Part shown: piece after piece, positions 8,550 through 15,583 of the stretch
How positions within the stretch are numbered: position 1 is the first letter of the stretch
How the letters are laid out: every line of letters begins with the position of its first letter
Source of the DNA: UBA5578 sp964018915
GTDB lineage: Bacteria; Bacillota_I; Bacilli_A; RF39; UBA660
Direction: 5' to 3'
NCBI GenBank assembly: GCA_964018915.1
Contig: CAXHRJ010000001.1
Span: 586,337-650,336 of the forward strand
Length of the DNA: 64,000 bases
Made by a program: the position numbers and the translations under genes
Notes under the pieces: generated by a model
Databases searched by the model: none
What the model saw: only the letters and a program-made list of their open reading frames with translations
What the model was told of the DNA's origin: nothing

Positions 8550-8855
8550 CTATCTTAATATTTTTATATACTCTGGATAATCATTAGCAAGTCCTTCAAG
8601 TAAATTTAACATATTCTCTATTAATATATCAATCACTCTATCATGCTTCATGATTCCCACTTCTAGAAAGCCATCATCTTCTGTATAAACGATACATTCC
8701 TCATCAATGCTGATTAAAGCATTTATGCTCGTAATACAAATACAAGATACAGACGCACATACAATGTCAAAACCGTCTTCCGCATATCCTGCATGTCCCT
8801 CTATCTTAATATAATGATTTTTTTCCTCTTTTTGTTTTACCGTAATTGTAATCAT
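8550..8855 (-). CDS. prp: Ribosomal-processing cysteine protease Prp
   Basis: Prp cleaves the N-terminal extension of L27. At 101 residues it has family length. The catalytic pair is visible as His in GHAGYAEDGFDIVCASVS (His and Cys about 12 residues apart). It sits between rplU and rpmA as in Bacillus and Staphylococcus. The start overlaps the rplU stop region (TAGTATG) and has only a weak SD, so translation is probably coupled to rplU. Confidence 0.94.
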   Translation of the reverse strand: MITITVKQKEEKNHYIKIEGHAGYAEDGFDIVCASVSCICITSINALISIDEECIVYTEDDGFLEVGIMKHDRVIDILIENMLNLLEGLANDYPEYIKILR

Positions 8856-8856
8856 A

Positions 8857-9159
8857 CTATTTTACTTTAATACTTTTAATTTCTACTTTTGTATATGGTT
8901 GACGATGTCCTTGTTTTCTACGGTAATTTTTCTTTTGATTATATTTGTAAACAATAATCTTCTTAGTTTTACCATGTTTTACAATTTCACCTGTTACAAC
9001 AGCATCTGTTAAGTAAGGTTGTCCTACCTTGTTATCTACCATTAAAACTTTATCAAAAGTAACAGTTTTACCTGCTTCTTCATCTAACTTTTCAACGTAA
9101 AGAACAGTACCTTCTTCAACATAATATTGTTTTCCACCAGTTTCAATAACTGCTTTCAT
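8857..9159 (-). CDS. rplU: 50S ribosomal protein L21
   Basis: L21 binds 23S rRNA. Recognised by MKAVIETGGKQYYV at the N-terminus and by KTKKIIVYKYNQKKNYRRKQ and GHRQPYT near the C-terminus; 100 residues is standard. Strong SD AAAAGGAGG. First gene of the operon, preceded by a structured leader and a consensus promoter. Confidence 0.98.
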   Translation of the reverse strand: MKAVIETGGKQYYVEEGTVLYVEKLDEEAGKTVTFDKVLMVDNKVGQPYLTDAVVTGEIVKHGKTKKIIVYKYNQKKNYRRKQGHRQPYTKVEIKSIKVK

Positions 9160-9250
9160 ATTATCCTCCTTTTATTAATCTAAGACTCGCCATTAAGGTC
9201 CTTCTCATAATCTACCTATCCGTGCGGTTGTAGAATGAGGCTCTACACAG
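9160..9250 (-). ncRNA. L21 leader (ribosomal-protein autoregulatory 5' UTR)
   Basis: About 90 bases between promoter and rplU form a paired leader that includes GAGCCTCATTCTAC, CCGCACGG and AAGGACCTTAATGGCGAG on the minus strand. Position and content fit the Firmicute L21 leader family (Rfam L21_leader), which is thought to mediate feedback by L21. Assigned by eye, not by a covariance model. Confidence 0.6.
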
Positions 9251-9256
9251 TATTAA

Positions 9257-9285
9257 ATTTTAACACACAATCCTTTTTTTGTCAA
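9257..9285 (-). promoter_or_regulatory. Promoter of rplU-prp-rpmA
   Basis: Minus-strand TTGACA (9280-9285), 17-bp spacer, TAAAAT (9257-9262). Confidence 0.85.
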
Positions 9286-9312
9286 CAAATACAAGCTTTT
9301 TTATTGTTTTTT

Positions 9313-10554
9313 CTAATAGTGGTAGGAAGATTCTTCCTCTTTTTTTGTACCTAATGGTAATAAACCGACATTTCGCCTTAATTTCGTTAAAGATAAATGC
9401 ACCAGAGGTAAATTATACTTTGCTGCATATGCTTCTATTGCACTAGTATCTTTACAATCATCCGTATAAAACGCCCCTATTACTTTCACTTTATGGTTAA
9501 AGAATATTTCTGAATAACATTTACTTTTAGAATAATTTAACACTTCACCATTAACTGCTATATTATGTGCATTTGCTCCTATTTCTAAGTCTTTAGGTAA
9601 AAGAGTTCTAGATATTTTGGAATTTTCAAACCATACACATCGTTTCTCAGGATTCGTTACTTGCCAACTATCGGGAAATAAGTGTCTTACAAATTCATCC
9701 TTGGTAACCATCCAACTTCCAGCATCAGAAAAACAAATTGTCTCTATCGCATCTATATCGAAATCACAAATGATTCCAGTATTACCAAATGGAGGTGTTA
9801 GAAGTCGATTGGTTGCTAAACTACAACAAACTTTTCCTATTTCATCTGGGGGAATCATTTCTCCTGAGAAAGTATGAATAATATATTTAAAAGCATGATC
9901 ATCATGATGCTTTGGATCTGTCAATACACTTTTCCAAGCTTTTTCTACTACTTTAGAAAATCTCTTTTCAATCTCTAATATGCCACAATACAATTTTTCA
10001 AGTTCTTGATAATCTCTTTTATATTCTTCTGTATAAAAAGAAAAAATCTCTTTTCCAAAATTATTTTTTTGATTACCATATTTCTCCATAAAAGAAAGAA
10101 TTTGATTGGAAACCTCATCTAAGTTAGGAACTTCTGTTGGAAGTTTTTGAATACATTCTAAAATGTACCTTATTCTATTCACTAAAAAAGTAGGATTTCC
10201 ATAGTAAGGTTCCATCGGAGTAGCAAGCGTATAAGCCTTACATTCTTCAAATTTAGTTGTATATTCTTTAATTTTATCAGATAACAATAGTTCAATAGGA
10301 ATCTTACTTTTGATAGATTCTAATACCATTTTTTTAAACTCCCTATCATAAATTCTTTTTATCTCTTCTTCTGTTATTGTAACTGGATAAAATTTAAAAC
10401 TTTTCTCTTTTCTCTCTATACCATATACATAAACATAATACTTTTGCATAATACTTGATAAAACATGATTTAATCTTCTATCTTCTACACCATTACCAAG
10501 ACAATCACAAGGATATTTCTCTAATAAATTAGAATACGTTTCTAGCCATTCCAT
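9313..10554 (-). CDS. Unrecognised 413-residue protein
   Basis: I do not recognise the family. There is no signal peptide or membrane helix. The central part is helical (residues about 160-230); the C-terminal half is richer in small and aromatic residues and has several Cys and His (ECKAYTLATPMEPYYG, HHDDHAFKYIIHTFSGE, TPPFGNTGIICDFDID, GANAHNIAVNGEVLNYSKSK). The end KYNLPLVHLSLTKLRR suggests a small alpha/beta tail. Strong SD GGGAGGAG. Transcribed divergently from two other unrecognised genes at 10684-11612, with which it may form a functional group. Confidence 0.75.
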   Translation of the reverse strand: MEWLETYSNLLEKYPCDCLGNGVEDRRLNHVLSSIMQKYYVYVYGIERKEKSFKFYPVTITEEEIKRIYDREFKKMVLESIKSKIPIELLLSDKIKEYTTKFEECKAYTLATPMEPYYGNPTFLVNRIRYILECIQKLPTEVPNLDEVSNQILSFMEKYGNQKNNFGKEIFSFYTEEYKRDYQELEKLYCGILEIEKRFSKVVEKAWKSVLTDPKHHDDHAFKYIIHTFSGEMIPPDEIGKVCCSLATNRLLTPPFGNTGIICDFDIDAIETICFSDAGSWMVTKDEFVRHLFPDSWQVTNPEKRCVWFENSKISRTLLPKDLEIGANAHNIAVNGEVLNYSKSKCYSEIFFNHKVKVIGAFYTDDCKDTSAIEAYAAKYNLPLVHLSLTKLRRNVGLLPLGTKKEEESSYHY

Positions 10555-10571
10555 AAGACTCCTCCCATAAA

Positions 10572-10601
10572 ATCATAACATATATTAAAATTTATTACCA
10601 A
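10572..10601 (-). promoter_or_regulatory. Putative promoter of the 413-residue gene
   Basis: Minus-strand TTGGTA (10596-10601), 18-bp spacer with TGT before TATGAT (10572-10577). Confidence 0.45.
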
Positions 10602-10683
10602 AATTTAATTACTCTTAGCAAATATATTTTATTGTTTTTTTATTTTGTGATATTATGAGAGCAATTTAATGGGAGGAAAAATA

Positions 10684-11010
10684 ATGGAGACAAACTTTCA
10701 AAAGACAAATCCACAAGAAGAATGGTTTGTTAATAATACTGGTTTTGATAATTTGGGTCTTAATTTTGTAGCGCCTTTCTATATCCAAACAAATGAAATC
10801 CAAGATAAAGACTATGAATACGCTAAAGTGATGAGAGCCTTAGAATACTATAAAAAGCATTATGCTAAAAATCATAATCTAAACATAGAAAGATTAGATT
10901 TTCACTTTATCAATTATGGTAGAACAGAATTAGTTTACGTATTAAAAAATGGAAATGATATCTGTGAAATGGTACTAATAAAAAAACAGGAGTTAGAATG
11001 GGAACAGTAG
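10684..11010 (+). CDS. Unrecognised 108-residue protein
   Basis: Start set at ATG 10684 because the upstream ATG at 10669 would put the SD GGGAGG inside the gene. The product is acidic, soluble and aromatic-rich (WFVNNTGFDNLGLNFVAPF, LDFHFINYGRTELVYVLKNG). No known motif seen. Its 3' end overlaps the next gene by 13 bases, so the pair is co-translated. The first members of a small plus-strand operon facing away from the 413-residue gene. Confidence 0.7.
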   Translation: METNFQKTNPQEEWFVNNTGFDNLGLNFVAPFYIQTNEIQDKDYEYAKVMRALEYYKKHYAKNHNLNIERLDFHFINYGRTELVYVLKNGNDICEMVLIKKQELEWEQ

Positions 11011-11612
11011 AAAAAGAAACACAAAATTTAACAGAACTAAAAAAGAGAGATGAACATGTGGTAGATCCAATAGAATATTATCAAATTGGAGACCAAGAAT
11101 TGCACACCACTCCCTACCTATATCAAGCAAGATGCATCGCTGGATATGGTGGATATTGGGGAATGTATATTCCAGAACCATTGTATAAATTTGAATGTTT
11201 CCAAGATGGAATTGATGATATGATATGTATTTGTATGATTGCTAAATTAGTAAATTTATATGATCATAAGAACCAAATGGGAATTGGCAAATATAGATTA
11301 AGTGGCGGAGATTTCATATTGCCAAAAGATTGGGATGCCAAAGAGATAATCATAGATTCCTTATTAGATAATTTATATCTCATAGCAGCTAGAGAAATGA
11401 TTACTTGTTCTTTTGAAGAATACTTAGCTATCCTTAGAAGAGAATTTACAAGGTATACCATTGATGAAGAAAAAGAAACTACACTTATCAATGTTAGAGG
11501 AAGAGCTATCATGAGCTCTGAAAATATAGAAAAAGGTATTCGTCTAGGAATAGAAATTTCCCCAAAGGAAGAAACAAATAATAATCAAAAGAAATATTTA
11601 TTGGATTCATAA
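10998..11612 (+). CDS. Unrecognised 204-residue protein
   Basis: Soluble protein with no signal or membrane segment. Notable stretches are CIAGYGGYWGMYIPEPLY and GGDFILPKDWDAKEIIIDSL. SD AGGAG lies within the end of the preceding gene and the reading frames overlap, so the two are translationally coupled. Ends at a strong bidirectional terminator shared with spoIVFB. Function unknown; a lineage-specific pair with the 108-residue protein is the most that can be said. Confidence 0.7.
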   Translation: MGTVEKETQNLTELKKRDEHVVDPIEYYQIGDQELHTTPYLYQARCIAGYGGYWGMYIPEPLYKFECFQDGIDDMICICMIAKLVNLYDHKNQMGIGKYRLSGGDFILPKDWDAKEIIIDSLLDNLYLIAAREMITCSFEEYLAILRREFTRYTIDEEKETTLINVRGRAIMSSENIEKGIRLGIEISPKEETNNNQKKYLLDS

Positions 11613-11640
11613 GTGATTGTTAGTAGCAATCACTTTTTAA
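11611..11640. terminator. Bidirectional terminator between convergent genes
   Basis: AAGTGATTG (11611-11619) pairs with CAATCACTT (11628-11636); T-rich on both sides. Confidence 0.8.
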
Positions 11641-12352
11641 TAATAGCAAAATAACCTTTTAAAAATTCCTCTTCTGAATAAAATCTATTCTTATAAAAAA
11701 AGATAGATTTAACACTTCTTTTCATTTTCTTTAGATTTTTTCCTCTAATCAAATTCTTTCTATAGTATGAATAGCGATATTGATATCGTTCAAATAGAAA
11801 CGTTAAAAATATATCAGGTAATTCTTTTAATAATTTTATATTTTGAAATAATAGATAACTACCTAACATAACCATATATAAAGATGGATAATAGATAATC
11901 ATTAAAATTACAATAAGATAGGAAAAAAAGAATACTACCCAATAACTTTGATAATAACTAATTGTTAAATTACAGAATAAAAATAAAAATTTAGAACCAT
12001 CCAAAGGATAAATAGGAAGTAAGTTAAAAATCAGTAAGGGATAGTGATAAATCGTTGGATATATCTGGTAAAGAAGAATTTGAAAAATTGGACCTCCTAC
12101 TAAAATTAAAAACTCCTGATAAATTGGCTTATTCAATTTTTCATGAAACTTAATCATACCACCAAAAGGTAAAAAGAGGACACTTTCTATTTTCCAATGA
12201 AATAGCCAAGCAAATGTCAAGTGTCCACATTCATGGACAAAAATTATCAACATAAATGTGTAAAAGTCTTGAAAATGAGCAGTTAGAATTGCTACTACTG
12301 CAAAAAAATAAAGAAGTGGATGAATACGTATTTTATGATAAATACTTCTCAT
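11630..12352 (-). CDS. spoIVFB: M50 (site-2 protease) family intramembrane metalloprotease, SpoIVFB type
   Basis: SpoIVFB cleaves pro-sigma-K in the mother cell during sporulation. The zinc motif HECGH is in a membrane segment (IIFVHECGHLTFAWLF) and the third ligand is in NLLPIYPLDG. Six or so hydrophobic segments and a length of 240 residues fit the family. It overlaps the SpoIVFA-like gene by 20 bases, the same order as in Bacillus, which favours this role over a generic M50 protease. Membrane-bound. Ends in the shared terminator at 11611-11640. Confidence 0.85.
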   Translation of the reverse strand: MRSIYHKIRIHPLLYFFAVVAILTAHFQDFYTFMLIIFVHECGHLTFAWLFHWKIESVLFLPFGGMIKFHEKLNKPIYQEFLILVGGPIFQILLYQIYPTIYHYPLLIFNLLPIYPLDGSKFLFLFCNLTISYYQSYWVVFFFSYLIVILMIIYYPSLYMVMLGSYLLFQNIKLLKELPDIFLTFLFERYQYRYSYYRKNLIRGKNLKKMKRSVKSIFFYKNRFYSEEEFLKGYFAIIKK

Positions 12353-12863
12353 ATGGAATGATATTTCCCTCTTCTTTATATACTAAGTACAATTCTTTAT
12401 CAACAACACCTAATAAAGAACCAGATTCTACATAATCATAAAGCTTTACATTAGTAGTTGACAAATTTCCATACCAACAGTCAATACCATCTAATTGTTC
12501 TACAATTACTACATTTCCATATCCTTCTTTTTCTCCTACAAAAACTACTAAGCCAGTTTGAATAATCGGTACTGGATAAGTATCTTCTACTGTTAACTTT
12601 ACACCATCTAAATAAGATTCTTTTTTAGAGTACGATAAATTTTCCTTAAATACAGGTTTGGTATCTAAATATTTTTGAAATGGAAATGTTGTTCCAAAGA
12701 GATTTTGATACAACTTATTTACTTCTATAAAGGGAAAATGTTCTTCGTATACTTTATGATAAAAATTCTCTTTAAAATCAGCATTAGACTTAATTCCAAT
12801 TAAAAGAAAAAGTGTAATGGCGATTGTTAAAAGAGTTCGATACAAAAAAGAAAATAAGTGCAT
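12333..12863 (-). CDS. spoIVFA: SpoIVFA-like protein with degenerate M23 (LytM) domain
   Basis: SpoIVFA anchors and inhibits SpoIVFB in the outer forespore membrane. One N-terminal membrane helix (TLLTIAITLFLLIGI) is followed by a stalk and a C-terminal M23-like domain (TGLVVFVGEKEGYGNVVIVE, DYVESGSLLGVV). The HxxxD and HxH zinc ligands of active M23 peptidases are missing, as expected for SpoIVFA. 176 residues is short for the family. Overlap with spoIVFB supports the pairing. SD AGGTGATG. Confidence 0.75.
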   Translation of the reverse strand: MHLFSFLYRTLLTIAITLFLLIGIKSNADFKENFYHKVYEEHFPFIEVNKLYQNLFGTTFPFQKYLDTKPVFKENLSYSKKESYLDGVKLTVEDTYPVPIIQTGLVVFVGEKEGYGNVVIVEQLDGIDCWYGNLSTTNVKLYDYVESGSLLGVVDKELYLVYKEEGNIIPYEKYLS

Positions 12864-12887
12864 ATCATCACCTATTAATAAATATGC

Positions 12888-12910
12888 ACAAAAAAAGGGA
12901 TTATTCCCTT
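12888..12910 (-). terminator. Intrinsic terminator after pgsA
   Basis: Minus-strand AAGGGA, loop, TCCCTT, T run; overlaps the pgsA stop. Confidence 0.8.
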
Positions 12911-13529
12911 ATTCAAATAACAAATCTTTATTCATTAAATAATACTGCCCACATGAAATTAAGGATAGTATAGCCGCTATAAATAACAAGAAATCAGCAA
13001 CTCTTATATTAATTAATTCAAATGGCAAATTATAGAATAATGTCAAAGCAATACCTGACATAAGACAAGCCGTTTTTAACTTTCCTGACTTAATAGCAGC
13101 TACTACCTTTCCTTTACTTCCAGCTATCATTTTAATAGTGTTTACAACACTATCCCTCATAACAATAATAACTGGAATAATTGGATGAATAAATCCTGAT
13201 GCAGCTAATATTATTAAAACAGAATTTACTAACATTTTATCTGCTATGGCATCTATCATCTTTCCAAAATCAGTAACTAGATTTCTACTTCTAGCAATAT
13301 ATCCATCCAAGAAATCAGTAAGAGATGCAATAATAAATAAGCCACCAGCTATCATATATTTTACATCTACTACAATTCTTTCATTTATAAATAATTTTGG
13401 CATAGGAATACCAATCATATCAAAAGGTAAAATCAAAATAATTACAACTACAAAAGATAAAATAATCCTTAGTAATGTAATTTTATTTGGTAAATTCCAA
13501 ATGGAATTTTTTGCTTTTAATTTCTTCAC
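12909..13529 (-). CDS. pgsA: CDP-diacylglycerol-glycerol-3-phosphate 3-phosphatidyltransferase
   Basis: Makes phosphatidylglycerol phosphate, the first committed step to phosphatidylglycerol, in the membrane. The family motif DGX2ARX8GX3DX3D is complete (DGYIARSR...FGKMIDAIAD). Four or five hydrophobic segments; N-terminus NLPNKITLLRI is typical. GTG start at 13529, two bases after the rodZ stop and preceded by GGTGGG. The rodZ-pgsA order matches ymfM-pgsA of Bacillus. Confidence 0.95.
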   Translation of the reverse strand: MKKLKAKNSIWNLPNKITLLRIILSFVVVIILILPFDMIGIPMPKLFINERIVVDVKYMIAGGLFIIASLTDFLDGYIARSRNLVTDFGKMIDAIADKMLVNSVLIILAASGFIHPIIPVIIVMRDSVVNTIKMIAGSKGKVVAAIKSGKLKTACLMSGIALTLFYNLPFELINIRVADFLLFIAAILSLISCGQYYLMNKDLLFE

Positions 13530-13531
13530 TA

Positions 13532-14038
13532 TTATCCCACCAATGCATAAGAAATATCTCTCTTAGAGTTTATTCCGTTTGTTGTATTATCATCCTCTTC
13601 ATTTGATAAGAATGTAAGAATTCCAAATATCAATAAGGCTAATACAATGACAACAAGAGCAACTCCTACTAATAAAGGAGTAGAACTTCTTTTTCCTTCT
13701 TCAACTGTATAAGGAGAAGCTATTTTCTTTGGTTGTTTTTTTTCATTCTTTTCACTTTTTTTACTTGCTTTTCTAATATCTTCTAATGAAATTTTAGAAG
13801 TATAATCAAAAACAAACTCATTGAATTCTTCAACCATTTCTTCATAATCTAATCCCAAATATTTTGAATAATCTCTAATAAAGTACTTTAAATAAAAAAT
13901 ATCATCGAAAGCATCTCTATTACCATCCTCAATATTCTCTAACTGAGATGGTTTTAATTTTAAATCTTCTGCTGCTTCTTCAATTGATATTCCCATACTT
14001 TCTCTGGTTTCTTTTAATTTCTCCCCTATTTCTTTCAT
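13532..14038 (-). CDS. rodZ: RodZ-like helix-turn-helix membrane protein
   Basis: RodZ links MreB filaments to the membrane in rod-shaped cells. An XRE-type helix-turn-helix (residues about 5-70; MGISIEEAAEDLKLKPSQLE) is followed by a lysine-rich linker and one membrane helix (LLVGVALVVIVLALLIFGIL). The extracytoplasmic part is only about 25 residues, much shorter than in E. coli RodZ but common in Firmicutes. First gene of rodZ-pgsA. Confidence 0.85.
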   Translation of the reverse strand: MKEIGEKLKETRESMGISIEEAAEDLKLKPSQLENIEDGNRDAFDDIFYLKYFIRDYSKYLGLDYEEMVEEFNEFVFDYTSKISLEDIRKASKKSEKNEKKQPKKIASPYTVEEGKRSSTPLLVGVALVVIVLALLIFGILTFLSNEEDDNTTNGINSKRDISYALVG

Positions 14039-14057
14039 ATGAAAACCTCAATTCTAA

Positions 14058-14406
14058 AACAATAACACTTCATAAGCCATGTTCTGTACCACTTGGGTGG
14101 CAAACATCTATCTACCAATTTCTTGGTCCCTAACTCCGTTTCGTTCCTTTGTTAAAGCTCCCCTACCAAAATTTGGGTTTCTCGCTCGTGGGGTTTACCG
14201 CGTTCCACTTCCTTCATTTCTGAATTTTTCGTCACTTTGGCACTTTTACACCTACTAAAGCCATATCTTAAGACTTAGGCTTCCTTGGAGCCGTTAGTTA
14301 AAAACTACTAGGGGTTATTTTTTCCCCCTACACGAACACTACAATCATTTCAGACTGTGCGAGCATGGACTTTCCTCTATATATACAATATATAGCGTTT
14401 GCCCAA
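14058..14406 (-). ncRNA. rnpB: RNase P RNA, Bacillus (class B) type
   Basis: Catalytic RNA that matures tRNA 5' ends. Conserved blocks are visible on the minus strand: GAGGAAAGTCCATGCTCGCA near the 5' end, GTGGAACGCGGTAAACCCC, GAGCGAGAAACCCAAATTTT and GGTAGGGGAGC in the centre, and GTAGATAGATGTTTGCC and CAGAACATGGCTTA at the 3' end. These match B. subtilis rnpB. It lies directly downstream of gpsB, the Bacillus arrangement. Ends are approximate. Confidence 0.96.
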
Positions 14407-14410
14407 AGTA

Positions 14411-14740
14411 TTATTCTTTTCCATATATTATTTTTTCTAGATTTGATAATCTACGAAGTAAATCGGCATTAGCCCCGCTAGCACCTTGTGGATCACTTTC
14501 TGTAATGACATCTAGTTTACTACGAAGGTTCCTTACTTCTTTTTTCAATCTAATGTTATCCTCTAGTAAATCTTTCTTATCTTCCTCTAATTCATGAATC
14601 ATAGACATCATTTCATCATAGTCTTTGATAATTAAGTCTAAGAAGCGATCTACCTCTTGTGGTCTGTAACCTCTTGTATCAATCTTAAAATCTTTTTCTA
14701 AGATTTCCTTACTAGTAAGCACTACTCTATCTTGATACAT
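14411..14740 (-). CDS. gpsB: Cell-cycle protein GpsB
   Basis: GpsB is a DivIVA-like adaptor that shuttles PBP1 between division site and side wall. The N-terminal DivIVA/GpsB domain includes ILEKDFKIDTRGYRPQEVD and FLDLIIKDYDEM, followed by a coiled coil and a C-terminal helical tail (LLRRLSNLEKIIYG). Start at ATG 14740 after AGAGAGGTG. It faces recU-ponA, and ponA encodes a likely binding partner. Confidence 0.93.
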   Translation of the reverse strand: MYQDRVVLTSKEILEKDFKIDTRGYRPQEVDRFLDLIIKDYDEMMSMIHELEEDKKDLLEDNIRLKKEVRNLRSKLDVITESDPQGASGANADLLRRLSNLEKIIYGKE

Positions 14741-14768
14741 ACTATCCACCTCTCTTTAATTCAACGCT

Positions 14769-14797
14769 ATTATCTCAAAAAAATGCTTATTTGTCAA
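14769..14797 (-). promoter_or_regulatory. Promoter of gpsB
   Basis: Minus-strand TTGACA (14792-14797), 17-bp spacer, GATAAT (14769-14774). It overlaps the end of the small ORF at 14794-14907. Confidence 0.75.
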
Positions 14798-14907
14798 ACG
14801 TTGCTCCTTTTTTCTCCACCCTTTATTTGATAAGTACTTAGTTTAATATAATTTACATCATTTATCATGGTATTTAACATTTCTTCTACATGCTTCTTAC
14901 GCTCCAT
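14794..14907 (-). CDS. Possible 37-residue protein between recU and gpsB
   Basis: ATG at 14907 follows GAGGTG by six bases. The predicted peptide is charged and helical (MERKKHVEEMLNTMINDVNY). No family recognised. The SD and position support translation, but the size keeps confidence modest. Confidence 0.4.
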   Translation of the reverse strand: MERKKHVEEMLNTMINDVNYIKLSTYQIKGGEKRSNV

Positions 14908-15019
14908 ATTCATCACCTCAAAACCATCATATTCTATTGACTTGGTAATATTTGTCGAATTATAAATGGGAAGTAGCATTAAAATCAAATTTATAGTATA
15001 ATATTTTCTAGGTGATGTT

Positions 15020-15583
15020 ATGAGGTATCCAAATGGAATTCAAAAAGAATATCACAGTATAACCACTTATGGTAATAGAGGAATGACTTTAGAGGAAGAC
15101 CTAAATATAACCAATGAATATTATAGAGATGCCAATATTGCAATTATCTATAAAAAGCCTACTCCTATTACTATTGATAGAGTGGATTATCCATCTAGAA
15201 AAGAAGCCGTTATTAGGGAAGCTAGATTTAAGATTCCCTCAACAACAGACTATAATGGAATTTACAAAGGGAAATATATTGATTTTGAAGCAAAAGAAAC
15301 CAATCAAAAAACAAGTTTTCCCCTAGCCAATATCCACAACCACCAGATTGAACATCTAAGAAAAATTATGGAACATGGCGGAATTGGATTTTTAATAGTA
15401 CGGTTCACTCTTTATGGAGAAACCTATCTTCTAGAAAACAAAAAATTCTTTGACTTTTTAGAAAAAGAAAATAGAAAATCTATTCCTAGAACTTACTTTC
15501 AAGAACATGGAAAATTAATTCCTATTGGTCTTCGGCCTAGATTAGATTATTTAAAATTAATTGAGGTGAATTATGAAATCTAA
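15020..15583 (+). CDS. recU: Holliday junction resolvase RecU
   Basis: Cleaves Holliday junctions during recombination and segregation. Recognised from the N-terminus (GNRGMTLEEDLNITNEYY), KKPTPITIDRVDYPSR, and the nuclease core TTDYNGIYKGKYIDFEAKET with the acidic residues and Lys of a PD-(D/E)XK enzyme. 187 residues. SD AGGTGATG. It overlaps ponA by 11 bases, the classic recU-ponA (pbp1) operon. Confidence 0.96.
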   Translation: MRYPNGIQKEYHSITTYGNRGMTLEEDLNITNEYYRDANIAIIYKKPTPITIDRVDYPSRKEAVIREARFKIPSTTDYNGIYKGKYIDFEAKETNQKTSFPLANIHNHQIEHLRKIMEHGGIGFLIVRFTLYGETYLLENKKFFDFLEKENRKSIPRTYFQEHGKLIPIGLRPRLDYLKLIEVNYEI

